The notes: generated by a model from the letters alone, not told the origin. DNA of 64,000 nt from Mesostigma viride (GCA_009746045.1 RPFO01000167.1:586487-650486), one strand, 5' to 3'. Counted from the first letter of the stretch, positions 40,501-53,098 are shown. Numbers and translations are program-made.

Positions 40501-41582
40501 AGGAACCTCATCTAAGGCCTAACTTGGGGGTAGAAGGGCTTCAGTCAGCACCTAAAATTTTAGGCTGTCTGCCCAAGAGGTCTTCCTGAAGCTGGGGGCC
40601 CAGTATGATGATATTGACCCTTGTTTCTTCACCATCCCTCATCCTGCTGGTATGATGATGTTTGTGTGGCATGGGGATGATCAGCTCATTACTGGTCCCA
40701 GGGCAGCTGTGGAGGATTTCATTGCTCAAGTGTCTGCTAGCTTTGAATTAGGCAAGCAGCTGGAGCTGGGGAAAGATCCTGTCAAGTTCTGTGGCATCAT
40801 TCTGAACCTGTTTAAGGAGCAGAAGGAGTGGGTGTGTTCTCTCAAAGCATCCCCTGAGTATGTCATGTCTTGCAAAGATGTTCTTCCCTCTGACATCACT
40901 CCTGATCTCTGTCCCACTATTAGGGGTAAGCTAGGTTGGCTGTGTGCCACTTGTGCTCCTCACCTGGCAGTGGTCAGCAGAGTGGATGATGATGTCCTCA
41001 TGGAGGTAGGGTCTAGGGCTATTAAACAGGTGTTGCATGATGGCCCTCCCCTTATTCTTCATGCCTTGGATCTGTTCCAACCCATTCACATCACATGCAT
41101 GATGGACAGTTCCATGGAGTCACGGGTAGTCACTAAGGTACAAGCCAGAGAGGCAGGTCTTTTATGTTGTCTAACCCCACTGGCAAGCAATCTTTGGTTT
41201 CCTGGTTCAGCAGACTCCACAAGCGCAAGGCAGTCAGCAGCAATGTAGCTGAATGCCGTGCTGTGGTCTCAGCTGTGTGCATGCCAGGTACTTGAACCAT
41301 CTGCTGGTGTGGTTGCAGCATCAGGCTGGTAGTTATGCTGGTGTCAAATCCCATCTGCTGACTGACAGTCAATCCCTTCTCTCTTTCCTGGACAACCCCT
41401 TGGCTGTGCACACCGATTTGGACTGGATTGTCCTCAAGCAGGAGTGTACCTATCTGGAGTCCAAGACTCACATCCGAGACCCTGACAATGCAGCAGATGC
41501 ACTCACAAAAGTGCCACAGGCTGCAGGGCCTCAGTACAGAGTCCTATACACGCTGATGAACCCATATAACGGCAGAGGGTGA
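37566..41582 (+). pseudogene. Copia-type element 2, Gag end, integrase, protease-like, RT and RNase H
   Basis: Continues the Gag frame after piggyBac: knuckles CTRCSCKGHERDDC and CPGCWEPRH, integrase (HKAMGHE...CEAC; GDVIHL, with Asp present but the following residue changed; LMLDQQF; GMIERTMRAI), then the protease-like SILAVDTQAQVSIIS and ALLGEPF. RT follows: frame loss near 40405 (KATDIK), GLQSAP, and active site MFVWHGDDQLI (40660-40690). RNase H: MDSSMESRV, NVAECRAVVSAV, TDSQSLLSFL, DNAADALTK. Further shifts lie near 40560 and 41165-41280. Same domain order as element 1. Confidence 0.85.
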
Positions 41583-42474
41583 AGTGCCTCAGCCTAGGGC
41601 TATTAGCACCAGATAGGAGGGTGGTCATGGGGTGGCAGGGTCTGAAGTGTCCCACCCGTAAGACTCTCTTTGCGTCATTAAAGATTGAGGTCAGAAGGGT
41701 CCTCCTTTATTGATGGCTTGTTCTTTGTCAATAAAACGTGTGGTCATATTTTTCTGACAATGGTTTTCCTAACACAGGCACCCAACCAGTGGGGATGTTG
41801 TATCCAACACGGAGGAGCTATGGGCGCTTTTATAAATGCATCTCTTTCAGTGTCCTGGTTGTCCCTGTGGGGAACCTTGATCTCAGTAGTGGTTGGCATA
41901 TGAGTGGGTTGTGGGAAGAGTCTTCCCCTCACTCCCCAAAGAAAAGTAATAATGGGAGTTATTCTAGGGCTTCAGGCCTAGACTATCAGTACACGTGGCG
42001 TTGTCCCCGTCTCCCAAGTGGGATACGGACATGGACGGTAGTGTAGTACACTGGACATATCTCTACTAGGATTTAGATCCGCACGTGCCATGTTGGGCAC
42101 GTGGGTGCTAGATATTAGCACTGAGATATGTAGGGCACACGCACGTGGGTATTCACGTGGTAGGGTTTATGAGCTGTGATGCAGACCACAAGGTGACTGC
42201 AGTGCTAGTCCTGTACGGAGGTCCTAGTAGGGGAGGTCCAGGACCGTCCACGTAGTGCTGCTAGGCAGTCGTTGCCTGCTGGCATCGTATCAGTCCTAGC
42301 TGGAGTAGATCTAGCTGGACGGAGCCAGCACCTCATTGGTTAGCACTAGTGCAGGACAGCTAGGTTACCCTAACCTACGTGCCCATGCAAGCCCGGTTGG
42401 CAAGCTTGCATGGATTGATATATGCCAGCCATTGCATAATCAAACACACGTTCGCATCCATTTGCACGAGTGCA
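41583..42474 (+). other. 3' region, probably 3' LTR, of Copia-type element 2 with CACGTG cluster
   Basis: No gene. Five CACGTG words stand at 41992, 42082, 42098, 42142 and 42154, as in promoter regions with G-box-type sites. Without a 5' LTR to compare, the LTR borders cannot be fixed. Confidence 0.4.
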
Positions 42475-44898
42475 TTAACTGCCGTCCCTCACCGCAACCT
42501 CACGGATTACAAACACGCCAAGCTTTAGGTCCCCCGCCACGGGCGCCACCGGCTCAGCCTCCTTGCGCTTCTCTGCAGCTCTAGTGCCTTGGTTCCGTCT
42601 GGCTTGCTGGTATGCCAGCAGATCCACGAGCTGCCTTGCACATACGGCCGCTGAATGACAAAGGAACAAGCGGTGCAAACCAACAAAGACATGACAAGAT
42701 AAGGGCACACTAGTGGTACTCTTCCATGTGCTGTCCCTTGCCAGTTTTACCAGATGGCTATGTGACAAGTGCAAAATGTAACATGAGAGAGCAAACACAG
42801 TTTTCCAAGGAAAATGAACCCTTATAATTGGCTAAATTATCCGTTCATCCCACAAGCGACTATCCACCCATTCACTAGGGTGGACTGTTCTAGTAGTGGA
42901 CAAATTGCAATTCCACTTCGAGAATACCGCAAATCTCCCTTTGCTGAGCGTATTATGCTGTATGTCATGTTTACCATTGCAAATAAGCGATGACATAACT
43001 GAACTTGGCTGAACGCCATAGATAACTGAACTTGGCTGAACGCCATAGCTGAATGCCATAGATAACTTACCGTACAAGTTTAGCACGTATAGCCGTGATT
43101 TGCCGTGCTTTAAACACGGTCACAAACGAAAGAACGCCAAACCATTATCAGCCTACGGTGTTGCCTTGGGCGAAGTGGGAATGCCTGTGGACCACGCATT
43201 CAACCTGCATTGTGGCAAAATGAAAAAGCAAGAGGCGCAGTGGCTACAATAATGACGCAGCAAGTATTTAAGTTAGTAGCTAACTAGGGCAACAAACATT
43301 TATAATGAGCCATTTGTAACACTGATCAAATGCAAGCATGAGGATATGTTAGCAAGAAACAATGAGGCATGCTTTGGTGGATGATAAATCAGTAATTGAT
43401 AGCATACAATGCCCAGTGATACTCACCACTTGTCTCAGGAACGGCAGCCTCAGCGTATGCTGCGTCGTCTACCTGGTCATGCTCAGGGTTGGCATCCTCC
43501 TCATCCGGCCTTGGCTCAGGCTCGGAGCCGTCTGGGACAACCTCAAAGAGGCCCGTGGCTTGGCTCGGGAAGAGCTGTTGCGCATCATAGAGAGCTTGTG
43601 CCTCGGTGATGGTGTCCGGGGTAAAGGCATGCGATATGGTGGTCTTCGCCCAGCCCTTCACCCGTGCATCCTTGGCATCAGCAAACTCTTGGAGAACAAC
43701 GTGGAGCCACTCGAGGAAGGGCCCCTTGAGCGCTGTCAGCGTGAGGTCCAGCTTTACATCTGCCACCGCCACCCCCTTCTGCATTTGCTCCGTGAAGAGC
43801 GACTGCACGTGCTCGCCTGCCAGCTTACGCAGCTTGGGCTTGATGATTCCGCCGCCATCCACGTCAGCCTTCTGGCACTTCCCCGTGCACCGTGGGGGGA
43901 TGTACACGAGGGTAAGCCAGCCGTACCTCGCCTTCACTGCGTTGCGGAATGTGTCAAGCATCTGCGTGGGCCAGCAGTCAAGGATGACGATCGCCGGGTG
44001 GTATGACATCAAGCCCAGCCTGATTTTCTCCTCAAGCAAGTAGGGCACGATGATGCCCTCGATCAGCTGCATGTTGGTCTCCATGTTGGCCCAGTGATTT
44101 GGGCTGCAGGCGTACGTGAACTTCATCCCCGGATGCTCGCTCTGGAGGCGCTCCCGCAGCTCCCGGTTAGGAAGGCATGCCTCGGTCTTCCCCTGCCAGA
44201 TGGTCTGGAAACCCACCGTCGTGCTAGGCATGGCCTCAACCAGCACTCCAGTGACCTGGCGCTTGTCGTCCAGGCCGACCAAAGGCACCTCCTGTGCACC
44301 CCTCAGGGCGAACGTGGTGCCTTTGGTCGGCAAAATTTGCAACCCGATATGGTCGAAGGCCACAACCAGGGTCTGGGGGATCTGCATGGTGGCGCACAAC
44401 CACGAGATGCGGAGGACCATCAACCGTACCTGCGCCTCCCAATCCGCCGGCTCAGTGCGAGTTGACTTCCCCTTCCGTGTCACGTACCCCAGCGAGGCTA
44501 GAAAAACAAGCGCCCACCGCTCCGAAGCCTCGAATGATCGGCTCACTAGCAACTCTGGTTGTGTCGCCATGATGATGGCCCGGAAAATGCTAGCCATGAT
44601 TGTGGCCGACATGGGCAGGCCCAGCTTGGACTGCGTCTTCACGGCATCGTGCAGCATCTCATGAACGCGAGCACCCATCTGCACCACTGCCTCCCGGCCA
44701 CTCCCTTCCTGCTTCTTCTTTCCCGCATTCCACTCCTCCTGTCTCTTCAGCCAATACGCGATGTGGCTGGTTCTCAAACGACCAAAGGGAGTGTCGGGGA
44801 ACTCCCTCTGGAAAAACTCGGCTGTGCGTGCCATAACCCAGCCGAGTTCCCTATGCTTGTGCATGACGAGGCTGATCTCCAAGGGGTCCCAGTTGTGC
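42475..44898 (-). CDS. pogo/Tigger-like DDE transposase (DDE_1), spliced
   Basis: Exon 44898-43427 plus exon 42650-42475. About 540 residues: an N-terminal DNA-binding-like helical region (LEISLVMHKHRELGWVMART, HIAYWLKRQEEW), then the DDE_1 core with Asp in TLVVAFDHIGLQIL, Asp in AIVILDCWPTQML, and Asp in VYIPPRCTGKCQKADVDGG, the pogo-type VxIPPxxTxxxQPxD motif. The second exon encodes a Lys/Arg-rich tail. The ATG at 44942 is probably intronic, because CTTCCCCAG|GC at 44899 looks like an acceptor; a short first exon is likely missing. No terminal repeats were found. The ORF has no frame damage. Confidence 0.75.
42651..43426 (-). other. 776-nt intron of the pogo-like gene
   Basis: Donor AGTG|GTGAGTATC, acceptor TTTGTCATTCAG|CGGCC after a pyrimidine tract. 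Phase 1 on both sides; splicing continues VPETS-G/A-AVCARQLVDLL. Confidence 0.7.
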
Positions 44899-44942
44899 CT
44901 GGGGAAGCATAGTAATGGCAGAAAAAACACGCCCATGCCCAA

Positions 44943-45186
44943 ACATTCAAGTCAGAACTAATGTGTTGAACCAATGTCGATCAACGATTAGGCAGCATAC
45001 TCTATGATTGATCACATACGCAAAAATCAACATTCCACATGCCGCCCATGCATAAGCAGTGCCAAGTGGACAATATCACAATATTGACAACATTATTTCT
45101 AACATCGGCTTGATATCCGTTCAATTGTCAGCCATCCAATGCCAATTAGACAACTGTCAGCACCCGTGCTCGATAAAATGAAGATG
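44943..45186. other. Upstream flank of the pogo-like gene
   Basis: Nothing recognised; any first exon of the gene should lie here. Confidence 0.3.
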
Positions 45187-45990
45187 CCAGCCACCCCACA
45201 AACCCGGGTAGCATGCCAGCCACCCCCCACATGCATGGCAGCCACCCCACCAACCTAGGCACGCATGCCAGCCACCCCCCACATGCACACATGCATGCCA
45301 TCGACCCCACAAACCCACGCAGGCATGCCAGCCACCCCCACATCCACGCATGCATGCCAGCGACCCTACAAACCCACTTATGCATGCCAGCCACCCCCCA
45401 CACCCACGCACGCATGCCAGCCACCCCCACACCCACACACGCATGCCAGCCACCCCCCACAGCCACGCACGCATGCCAGCCACCCCCCACATGCATGCAT
45501 GCATGCCAGCCACCCCACAAACCCACGCATGCATGCCAGCCACCCCCACAGCCACGCACACATGCCAGCCACCCCACAAACCCGGGTAGCATGCCAGCCA
45601 CCACCACCACGCACGCATGCCAGCCCCTCCCACACCCACGTAGCATGCCAGCCCCCCCCACACCCACGCAACCATGCCAGCCACCCCCACAGCCACGCAC
45701 GCATGCCAGCCACCCCCCACATGCATGCATGCATGCCAGCCACCCCACAAACCCACGCATGCATGCCAGCCACCCCCACAGCCACGCACACATGCCAGCC
45801 ACCCCACAAACCCGGGTAGCATGCCAGCCACCACCACCACGCACGCATGCCAGCCCCCCCCGACACCCACGCACGCATGCCAGCCACACCCACACCCACG
45901 CACGTATGCCAGCCCCCCCACAAACCCACACATGCATGCCAGCCACCCCCCATATGCACGCATGCATGCCAGCCTCTCCCACACCACTAT
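45187..45990. repeat. CATGCCAGCCACC minisatellite with 230-bp higher-order period
   Basis: Monomers of 27-32 bp (CATGCCAGCCACCCC plus a variable CACACCCACG part) with a higher-order repeat: the block starting AGCCACGCACGCATGCCAGC at 45461 recurs at 45691. Long His/Pro/Thr- and Trp/Met-rich ORFs exist in several frames on both strands only because the monomer lacks stops. Confidence 0.9.
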
Positions 45991-46509
45991 ACTTTTCGTC
46001 CGAGGGTGGTAAAAAGGATCCGAGGCGTAAATTACCACGCGGTAATCTTACCACGCACGATCCCACGCCTGAGATCCAAGGCGGTAATAATTACAACGTC
46101 GAGTGATAGGTAGTAAATTTACTAGCCGTAAGTAAAAGTAACGTTACCACGACGTATCTTTCGTAGTACTGTACCGACACGGGAGATTACCGCGACGGAT
46201 CTTAGTTGAGAAGTTACCACCGGTAAATTAGGTGCCAGTGATCCGATGCTGTAAGATTACGTTTAAGTTACTTAATTATAAGGGGGTCTTTGCCTGTCCA
46301 CGGCCAGATGGATAATTGTTATATGTGATATATTGTAATGGTGAAGTGGGAGAACGTGCGTGTCTATTAGCAAATGCAGCGAAATATAAAAATGTAGTTA
46401 TCAGCCTTTGTCGCCTGTTCAGCAGTTGTCGTTGTCGGCCGTTGTCAGTAAGCGGCTATAGATTATGTGTGCTGGGGCCGGTGAAAAGACGCTAGCAAAG
46501 TTCGTCTGA
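45991..46509. other. AT-rich DNA with TACCACG/GGTAAT words
   Basis: No gene. Repeats of ACGCGGTAAT-like words resemble 9760-9850. Confidence 0.35.
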
Positions 46510-47678
46510 ATGGCGTCCAATAGAGGGGATTTCATTCTTAGTGGATTGTTCGACGAGGAGAAGGCGAGGTTGCTGGCGGAGAATGCGAAAGAGCAGAGGG
46601 AAGCAGCGGAAGCCGTGCGTGGAAGATGAGGTAACGGGATGGAGTGTGGGCCCTGGCTTATGGTTATGAAATGATGGCGGTTGCAGGCCAGCCGTGCTCG
46701 CTGGTAATGGGTGTGTGGTGTTGAAATCCAAGTTCTGCGCTTATTCTCTTCTTTGGTCAATGATTGAAGGGATGTCGCCTTGTTTATTTTTGTGCATCTG
46801 CGTCCCGTCGTGACTGCCTCGTCATGGACGCCCAGGCGTAGAAGAACGAGGGAATGATTTTTCAAACGCCTGGATATGTTATGATGGTACGAATAAATGG
46901 TAATGGGTAGAGGCGGCCAAAATTTTGTTGGAAGTGTGCCAACGCCGCACATACGACTTGAACAACCCTAGGTATCTTAGGAAAAGGAAGCACGGATACG
47001 TCGGAGTGGAGGAAGAGGAAGACGGTGACGATGGTGAAGACGGAGAGGTTTACAATGGAGGCCTTGAGAATGGGGAGACATTGAAGCAGGAGAGCAGGCT
47101 AGCGGTGAGTGGCCCGTCATGAATTACATTGTGGTTGCAGTTGTTAGCTAGGCGTGTTGATTGCTTCTTGCCGCGGGTAATCGCTAGCGTGCATAACCTT
47201 CTTTTTTCAACAGGTGTTCTGGTGCATTGACTGCCGCAAAGCAATTAATGGGACTGATTATGTGCCTATCGTGCCGTTTGGGAATCATACATTGCCAACA
47301 ATTTGTGTTTAGAAGGCGCGCCTTCAGAAGCATATTCAGCACCGCACGAACCAGGTGCTGAAGGCGTGCTTGGAGAGGAAGGGGTATAAAGTGCGCATGA
47401 CTGCATCGAAGAAGAAGAAGCAGCAGGAATCGGGCAAGACCATGATAACCGAGCCAGGATTGGCTTTCGTGCATGCAGTACATGGTGCGGCGCAGGCAGT
47501 GAATGCTGCATCGATTGCAGCGGTGCAGCCTGTGGCCATGGCGGTGCAGGGCACGGGTCCTGATGTGTGGGCGTTGGCGAAGCAGATTCACGATGCTGTC
47601 ATGGCCACGTTGTCAAGCCAAGGAATGGGTGTTGGTTCCAGTCAGGTGCCTCGCCCGGAGGAAGCTTTTCTGCTGTAA
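46510..47678 (+). CDS. Possible spliced zinc-finger (BED-like) protein, unknown function
   Basis: Three exons can be joined in phase 0: 46510-46614 (MASNRGDFILSGLFDEEKAR...), 46913-47104 (KILLEVCQRRTYDLNNPRYL, then an acidic run) and 47214-47678. The donors are GTGCGT and GTGAGT, the acceptors GGTAGAG|GC and TTTTTTCAACAG|GT. Exon 3 has a CxxC...HxxxH pair (FWCIDCRKAI, LQKHIQHRTNQ) like a BED finger, a KKKKQQ patch and an Ala/Val-rich end. One in-frame TAG (47310) sits inside the finger; it is either a mutation or inside a 51-nt intron ending TTTAG. Could be a transposon ORF or a host gene. Confidence 0.4.
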
Positions 47679-47684
47679 GCAGGA

Positions 47685-47787
47685 GGTGCGGCATGAAGCA
47701 TTTGCAATCGCCATGAGAGCAGTGGAGATGTCTGCGGCATGAAGCATTTGCAATCGTCATGAGAGTAGTGGAGATGTCTGCGGGATT
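47685..47787. repeat. 52-bp direct repeat, two copies
   Basis: GCGGCATGAAGCATTTGCAA and following bases occur twice in tandem, just after the zinc-finger ORF. Confidence 0.85.
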
Positions 47788-48558
47788 GGGAGATCGGCAG
47801 ACAATTGCAGGAGGACATTGTGCGGTACGCTTGTAGGGTGTATGCTGTGTTGTTCCGCTCGCTAATGGACATGTGCCCCTGTAACCTCTTCCAGGCTACT
47901 AACTGCTATCCACCTCTTAAGGCTTGAAAAGTAAATTGCTGTACGGTTCACAATTGGCATGGCTTGACATGCACGCGTCCTTGACTGTGTTCTGCATGGG
48001 TTTGGGTTTTAGCGGTTTACATCAGACTCTGCTGTGTATCTGCTTAATCAGCCGACATGTCACATAGGGACAGCAACGGCATTGGGATGCCGCCCGGTGT
48101 GAATGCGAGTGAGGTACGCGCTGTCATGCATGGCGGATGGGGCGTGGAAGCCACGACCCACGTTTTTGTGTTTGCACGGGGGGCTAGGGTGCAAGTTGTT
48201 GTGTTGCCCTGTCATTCATATGGCCATGGATACGCGGGAAGCTTTCCCCGTACCCATACTTAATGATGCATGGACTGGTTGTGACAGCCAAGGGTTTAGC
48301 TGTCGTGGGTTTGCTGAGTATTCATGGCAGTCTGCTAGGCTGGTGCTAGAACAGCCATAGCGCGGTTACTGCTATGTCTTGCCCGTGCTAACTGATGCTG
48401 CAGCCACATGTGCGTGGAGCGCGAATCGTCCCGTGAGGAGAAGGAGGAGGCGGGGCCGGTGCACCCACGGTCAGGCCGGTCCGGAGAAGAAGGAGGCGGA
48501 GCATCCAGTGTGGGAGAAGGAGAAGGCGGGGAAGCACTGAACCCAGGGATATGAACCC
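47788..48558. other. No recognised gene
   Basis: A 68-residue open frame at 48057-48263 has no motif I know. The rest is non-coding. Confidence 0.35.
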
Positions 48559-48762
48559 ATGTCAGTCCCGAGTGGGTACTGGCGACGCCGTACCGCCAAT
48601 CCTACTTGGGTACTGGCGTCCGTCACCAGGACTCGGCTATCAAATAGTCTAGCCTGCCGAATCACATATAGCCGGGACTTCTGACCGAGCCTACACGTGC
48701 GAAACCCCAGATAGCACATTGCTATCTGGTACTTAGCCTATGTCCACGACTAGAGGCTAACT
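48559..48762 (-). repeat. Truncated LTR of the Copia 1 family
   Basis: 204 bp matching the part of the Copia 1 LTR that ends GGCTAACT. The other half is missing. It shares the G variant of the 5' LTR of element 1 at the single visible difference. Confidence 0.85.
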
Positions 48763-49560
48763 CATGGGTGGGGCACTGGACTCGTGGGTGATACCGTTGT
48801 GGGAGGTGAATTGGATGGGTACTCGTGGTCCTGGGTACTGTAGAGTGTGTGTGTGTGTGTGTTGGACTATTGGGGGGACCCCCCCCCTTTGGCGGGGGTC
48901 ATGGGGGACATTGTTATGGGTTGATTATGTAGTAGTTGTGAGTCGCAGTTGTAGGTAGCTCGTGCGTAGGTCACAAGTTCGTGTGAGGGTTGGGGATGCT
49001 TGGGTTGCGTGGGTGGCTTGGGTATGGTACGTAGGCGGGCTTGCCGGTGGTCGGTGCAGCAGTATCAGTTATGGTTGAGTGGACAGCTAATTGGTTGCCC
49101 CGGAGGCCGGGGTGGATGGTTATGCTTCACGTGGATGGTGGGGTGGAGTCATCGTATGTTGGGGCAGCGGGGGGCGGGGTGGGCGGGGTGCAGTGGTGTA
49201 GGGGAACCTCGTTGTGGGGCGGTAGGTTTGTTTAGTAGGTGGTTTGTTATGTTGGTGTGGAAGGTGGTGTATGTAATACGGAAGGGTGGTAGTCAGATAG
49301 GTCGGTTTGGAGGGACTCAAGGTGGATGGTCGGGTGGGTCATCGGATGGTTTGGGGGAGGAGGGCGGTGTTATGGTGTTGTGGGGGACCTCAGAGTGGGG
49401 GCGAGAGTAGTCCGTAGTCAGGTGGGGATGGATAACGGCATGTGGATGTCTGTGACGTATATTTGTGGGTGGGGCGGGTATGGAACAGGCAGGGGAGTGG
49501 GGCGAGTGGGAGTTAGCGGGGTGGAGGGTGCTGGCATTGTGGCGGGATGGTTGGAGGCAC
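48763..49560. repeat. G/T-rich strand-asymmetric stretch
   Basis: About 800 bp in which the plus strand is dominated by GGTGG, GGGTG and TGGATGG words. Open frames across it are due to this composition. Confidence 0.6.
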
Positions 49561-50469
49561 ACGGACACACGTAATGGCAAGAGTAACTGCATGCATAGCA
49601 ACATTGGACCAGCTGTTCCTAGAACATCTGCAACCCTCAGCATGCAACAACCAACAGCAACTGACAACTGCCGACAGTGACAACGTTAGCAAGATGTGAC
49701 GCCAAGTCCACTGGAGACCCCGATGTAATTTCAGGTGGTTCCCAGTCCTGCCGTGTACTTCACTTAATTCGGGGCCGCACACTTCGTTTGGTGCAGCAAG
49801 GGCTCGTGGCCGGTATGGTGGTAGCCGGTAGGCTTGATTGCCATGGATATCCGGCGTGGCGGAGGGGCCGCAGGGAGCGAGGCACCATGGAGGAGGCGAT
49901 GGAGCGATTGAAGATATGTAGGCAGTAGCCCGGTGCCCAGCAGCAGCGGAAGTGGAAATATTGCTTGACGCGGTTCATGCGGTGGGATGGGTAGGCACTG
50001 CCTGCCATCACCCGGACATTTCCTGTTACGGCACAGCCCGCAGTCGGCCATATTGGAGGAGACGGGCCTTGCTGCGAATCGAGGGCGTGATATTGCACGG
50101 GAAAAATCATGCCGAGAGTCTCAGGGCGTCTCGCATGGTGACAGCTGCAGCGTGAGGGCCGACAAGCTCGAGATGCAGGTCTCGTCGGTACATGTGGGCC
50201 ACTGGTGAGGTCGCCAATGTGATGGAGCCCTCTCCATCGTGCCAGTCGGACATCACTCAACAGCCAACAACGATCTTTTGTGCGACCAGCAGCCTCCGAA
50301 TTCCCTAAAGTCCGGACTCAGGACGCAGCGCCCCTCTCCAACGGACTGCACGCGGAAATTTGAAATTCAGCCCGAAGGGCACGCGCCGCGCCAGAGCTGG
50401 CACAGGAAGTGGACGTTGCACGTGAATTGGAGAACGCCACCCATCCACCATCGGGGTAAACGCGACCCT
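49561..50469. other. No confidently recognised gene
   Basis: A minus-strand open frame (49760-50260) is rich in Cys, Pro and Arg and has no known motif. The region may be the upstream part of the LINE fragment that follows. Confidence 0.3.
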
Positions 50470-51013
50470 CAGCAGCCGGTTTCACCACGATGCGACATGC
50501 CTGTGCACCTTCCCTTCGGAAACAATTGAGCACCGCTTTCTCTACTGCCAAGTGAGCGGGGTGTGGCAATGGTTGTTTAACGTATGGTCCGCATGGACCG
50601 CGCTCCCACATTCCACACTAACGCTATCAGTGCGTTGTATCATATTCGGTATGGCGGGGACCCCCGGGGAGGAGCTATCCGACAGTCAACTAGCCTGGGT
50701 ATGGCTCCGAACTAATATGCTATACGCGATCTGGACTATCCGGAACGAGACGGTTTTCAAAGTGCGGCACGAATACACCAAAGCCGCCGTGGTGAGGCGG
50801 TTTATCTTCCTCTGGAACTCAGCAATGCGTCGCGCTTGGCTCTTGGCGCAAGAACAATACAAGGTGTGGGACCCCGGGCCCAACAATGACAGGCCCAGCC
50901 CCTTGGAGCTCTTCCATGCTCTCCTGGGACGCAACAGGGTGTTTACTTGCATTCCTCACGGTGACCTTACGCGTGTCACTTGGCTCCCCTGGTCACACAA
51001 TGCTCCTTTCTAA
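50470..51013 (+). pseudogene. LINE ORF2 C-terminus with zf-RVT zinc-binding domain
   Basis: The frame reads CLCTFPSETIEHRFLYC and then VWQWLFNVWSAW, the Cys-x-Cys...ETIEHxFxxC pattern of the RT zinc-binding domain. About 150 residues follow (VWLRTNMLYAIWTIRNETVF, then a helical end) to a stop at 51011. This domain is absent from LINEs A-E, so it is another LINE family. Its 3' end is probably the tail motif at 51088-51113. Confidence 0.65.
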
Positions 51014-51087
51014 ACCTTTCACCTATCACACTACCCTCAGACGGTAACCAGCTGGTCGCTACGTGGTACCTAATGATATTCCTATTG

Positions 51088-51113
51088 GTAAATAAAAATA
51101 CCCATTTACCCGG
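51088..51113 (+). repeat. LINE tail motif shared with 9727-9751
   Basis: GGTAAATAAAAATACCCATT then TACCC: short inverted repeat GGTAAAT...ATTTACC, downstream of the zf-RVT fragment. Confidence 0.5.
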
Positions 51114-51279
51114 TAATTGGAGAACGCCACCGTGACAAAGACCAAGGCGATAACGGCAGGTACGCAGCCTTGGCAGCGCCATAATTTTACTTGGACACCA
51201 TGCGCGGTGCTGTAGGCAGCCATATGTATATCATTCACAGTGACTCGATGTAAAGTCGGGTGGTGTAATAGCGACATCA

Positions 51280-51312
51280 CCGGGCCCGCTACGTTTTTCG
51301 TAGCGGGCCCGG
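51280..51312. repeat. Strong hairpin, 14-bp GC-rich stem
   Basis: CCGGGCCCGCTACG and its complement around TTTTT. Purpose unknown. A direct repeat (GATGATTTGATAACGCA, twice) lies at about 51341-51375. No gene in 51114-51531. Confidence 0.8.
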
Positions 51313-51528
51313 CACCAACCAAGTGACGTGACTCTGCCAGATGATGATTTGATAACGCAGATGATTTGATAACGCAGTTCAGCATTATCAAACGTGAACG
51401 TCAAGCACTCAATCGGCGAGTTTTTCGTGAGCCAGGAAGCGCTCTTCTCTAGGTATTCCTGTGGTTTCGCAGTTCCCTACATCTTGTGAGGTACATAGGG
51501 ACAGTTTAGTAGGTGAGAATACCAGGCC

Positions 51529-51531
<3 letters not shown>

Positions 51532-51588
<57 letters not shown>
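51532..51588. repeat. (CT)n microsatellite
   Basis: 57 bases of uninterrupted CT. Confidence 0.97.
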
Positions 51589-52291
<703 letters not shown>

Positions 52292-52369
52292 CTCGGTTTA
52301 GGTGGTCTTTTGAACTTGTTGATTTTAATGAAATAAGTTTACCTGTGCGTGGTGTTGATTTGTCAGTTT

Positions 52370-53098
52370 GCTACGCCTTTGGTTGTCATGTTGACGTTTG
52401 TCATGTTAACATTTGTGGACATTTTGTCATGTTAACAATTTTTTTGGCCTTCGTTTGTTAACGTCTTGACATTTCTTGACACATCACCTTGGTTTGTCAG
52501 TGTATTGACATTTTTTTCCGTGTTGATATGTTGATATTTCAAAGATTGTCAAGGTTTTGTCAACCTTTCAACATTCTGTCAAGGTTTGTCGAGCCTTTGA
52601 TGTTATCATGTCAAGCTTTTGTCAAGGTTTGTCAAGGTCATGGCAGTTGATATGTCAAGAATCTATATTACTAATTTGGCAATGTAAGGTAATCCGACAC
52701 TATTCAGGGCATCACCGAGTACGCGGCCAATCCAGAAGGGGCGGACTGACTGACCACCAATCCGCGCGAAGCGCCAAGCGCACGGAAGAACTGCCAACCA
52801 ATCCGCGCAAAGCTCCCAGCGAGCGAAGCGAGCGGCCGCTTTAGCGGCCTCCTCTCTGGAGGGCAGCGAAGGAGACCGTCAGTCCGTCACGATTCCTCTC
52901 CGGAGTGCAGCGAAGGAGTACGCTTCTACGAACTACAGTATGCGTCTACAGCGGGCAGCGGGCAGTCCCTCCATGGTCTCTCTACCGCCAAAAATTGATT
53001 AGATTTTTTTTTTTTTTGGCTGTGCGAAGCCAGCGGGTCACACTAGAACTATTTGACAATTCTTGACAAACAATTGTCAAAGTTTGTCAACACTCCGT
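52370..53098. repeat. TTGTCA/TGACAA-rich stretch enclosing GC-rich palindromes
   Basis: 52370-52680 repeats GTCATGTTAAC, GTCAAGG and TTTGTCA words. 53045-53098 has the opposite orientation as well (TTGACAATTCTTGACAAACA and onward). Between them 52700-52930 carries palindromic words such as GGCCGCTTTAGCGGCC and AGCGAGCGAAGCGAGCG. Confidence 0.55.

Noticed and set aside
45146-46106. Long Trp/Met- and His/Pro-rich ORFs of about 300 residues on both strands
   Set aside because: Open in several frames at once because the minisatellite monomer lacks stop codons.
49000-49410. Gly/Trp-rich ORF
   Set aside because: A product of the G/T-rich composition; no start context or motif.
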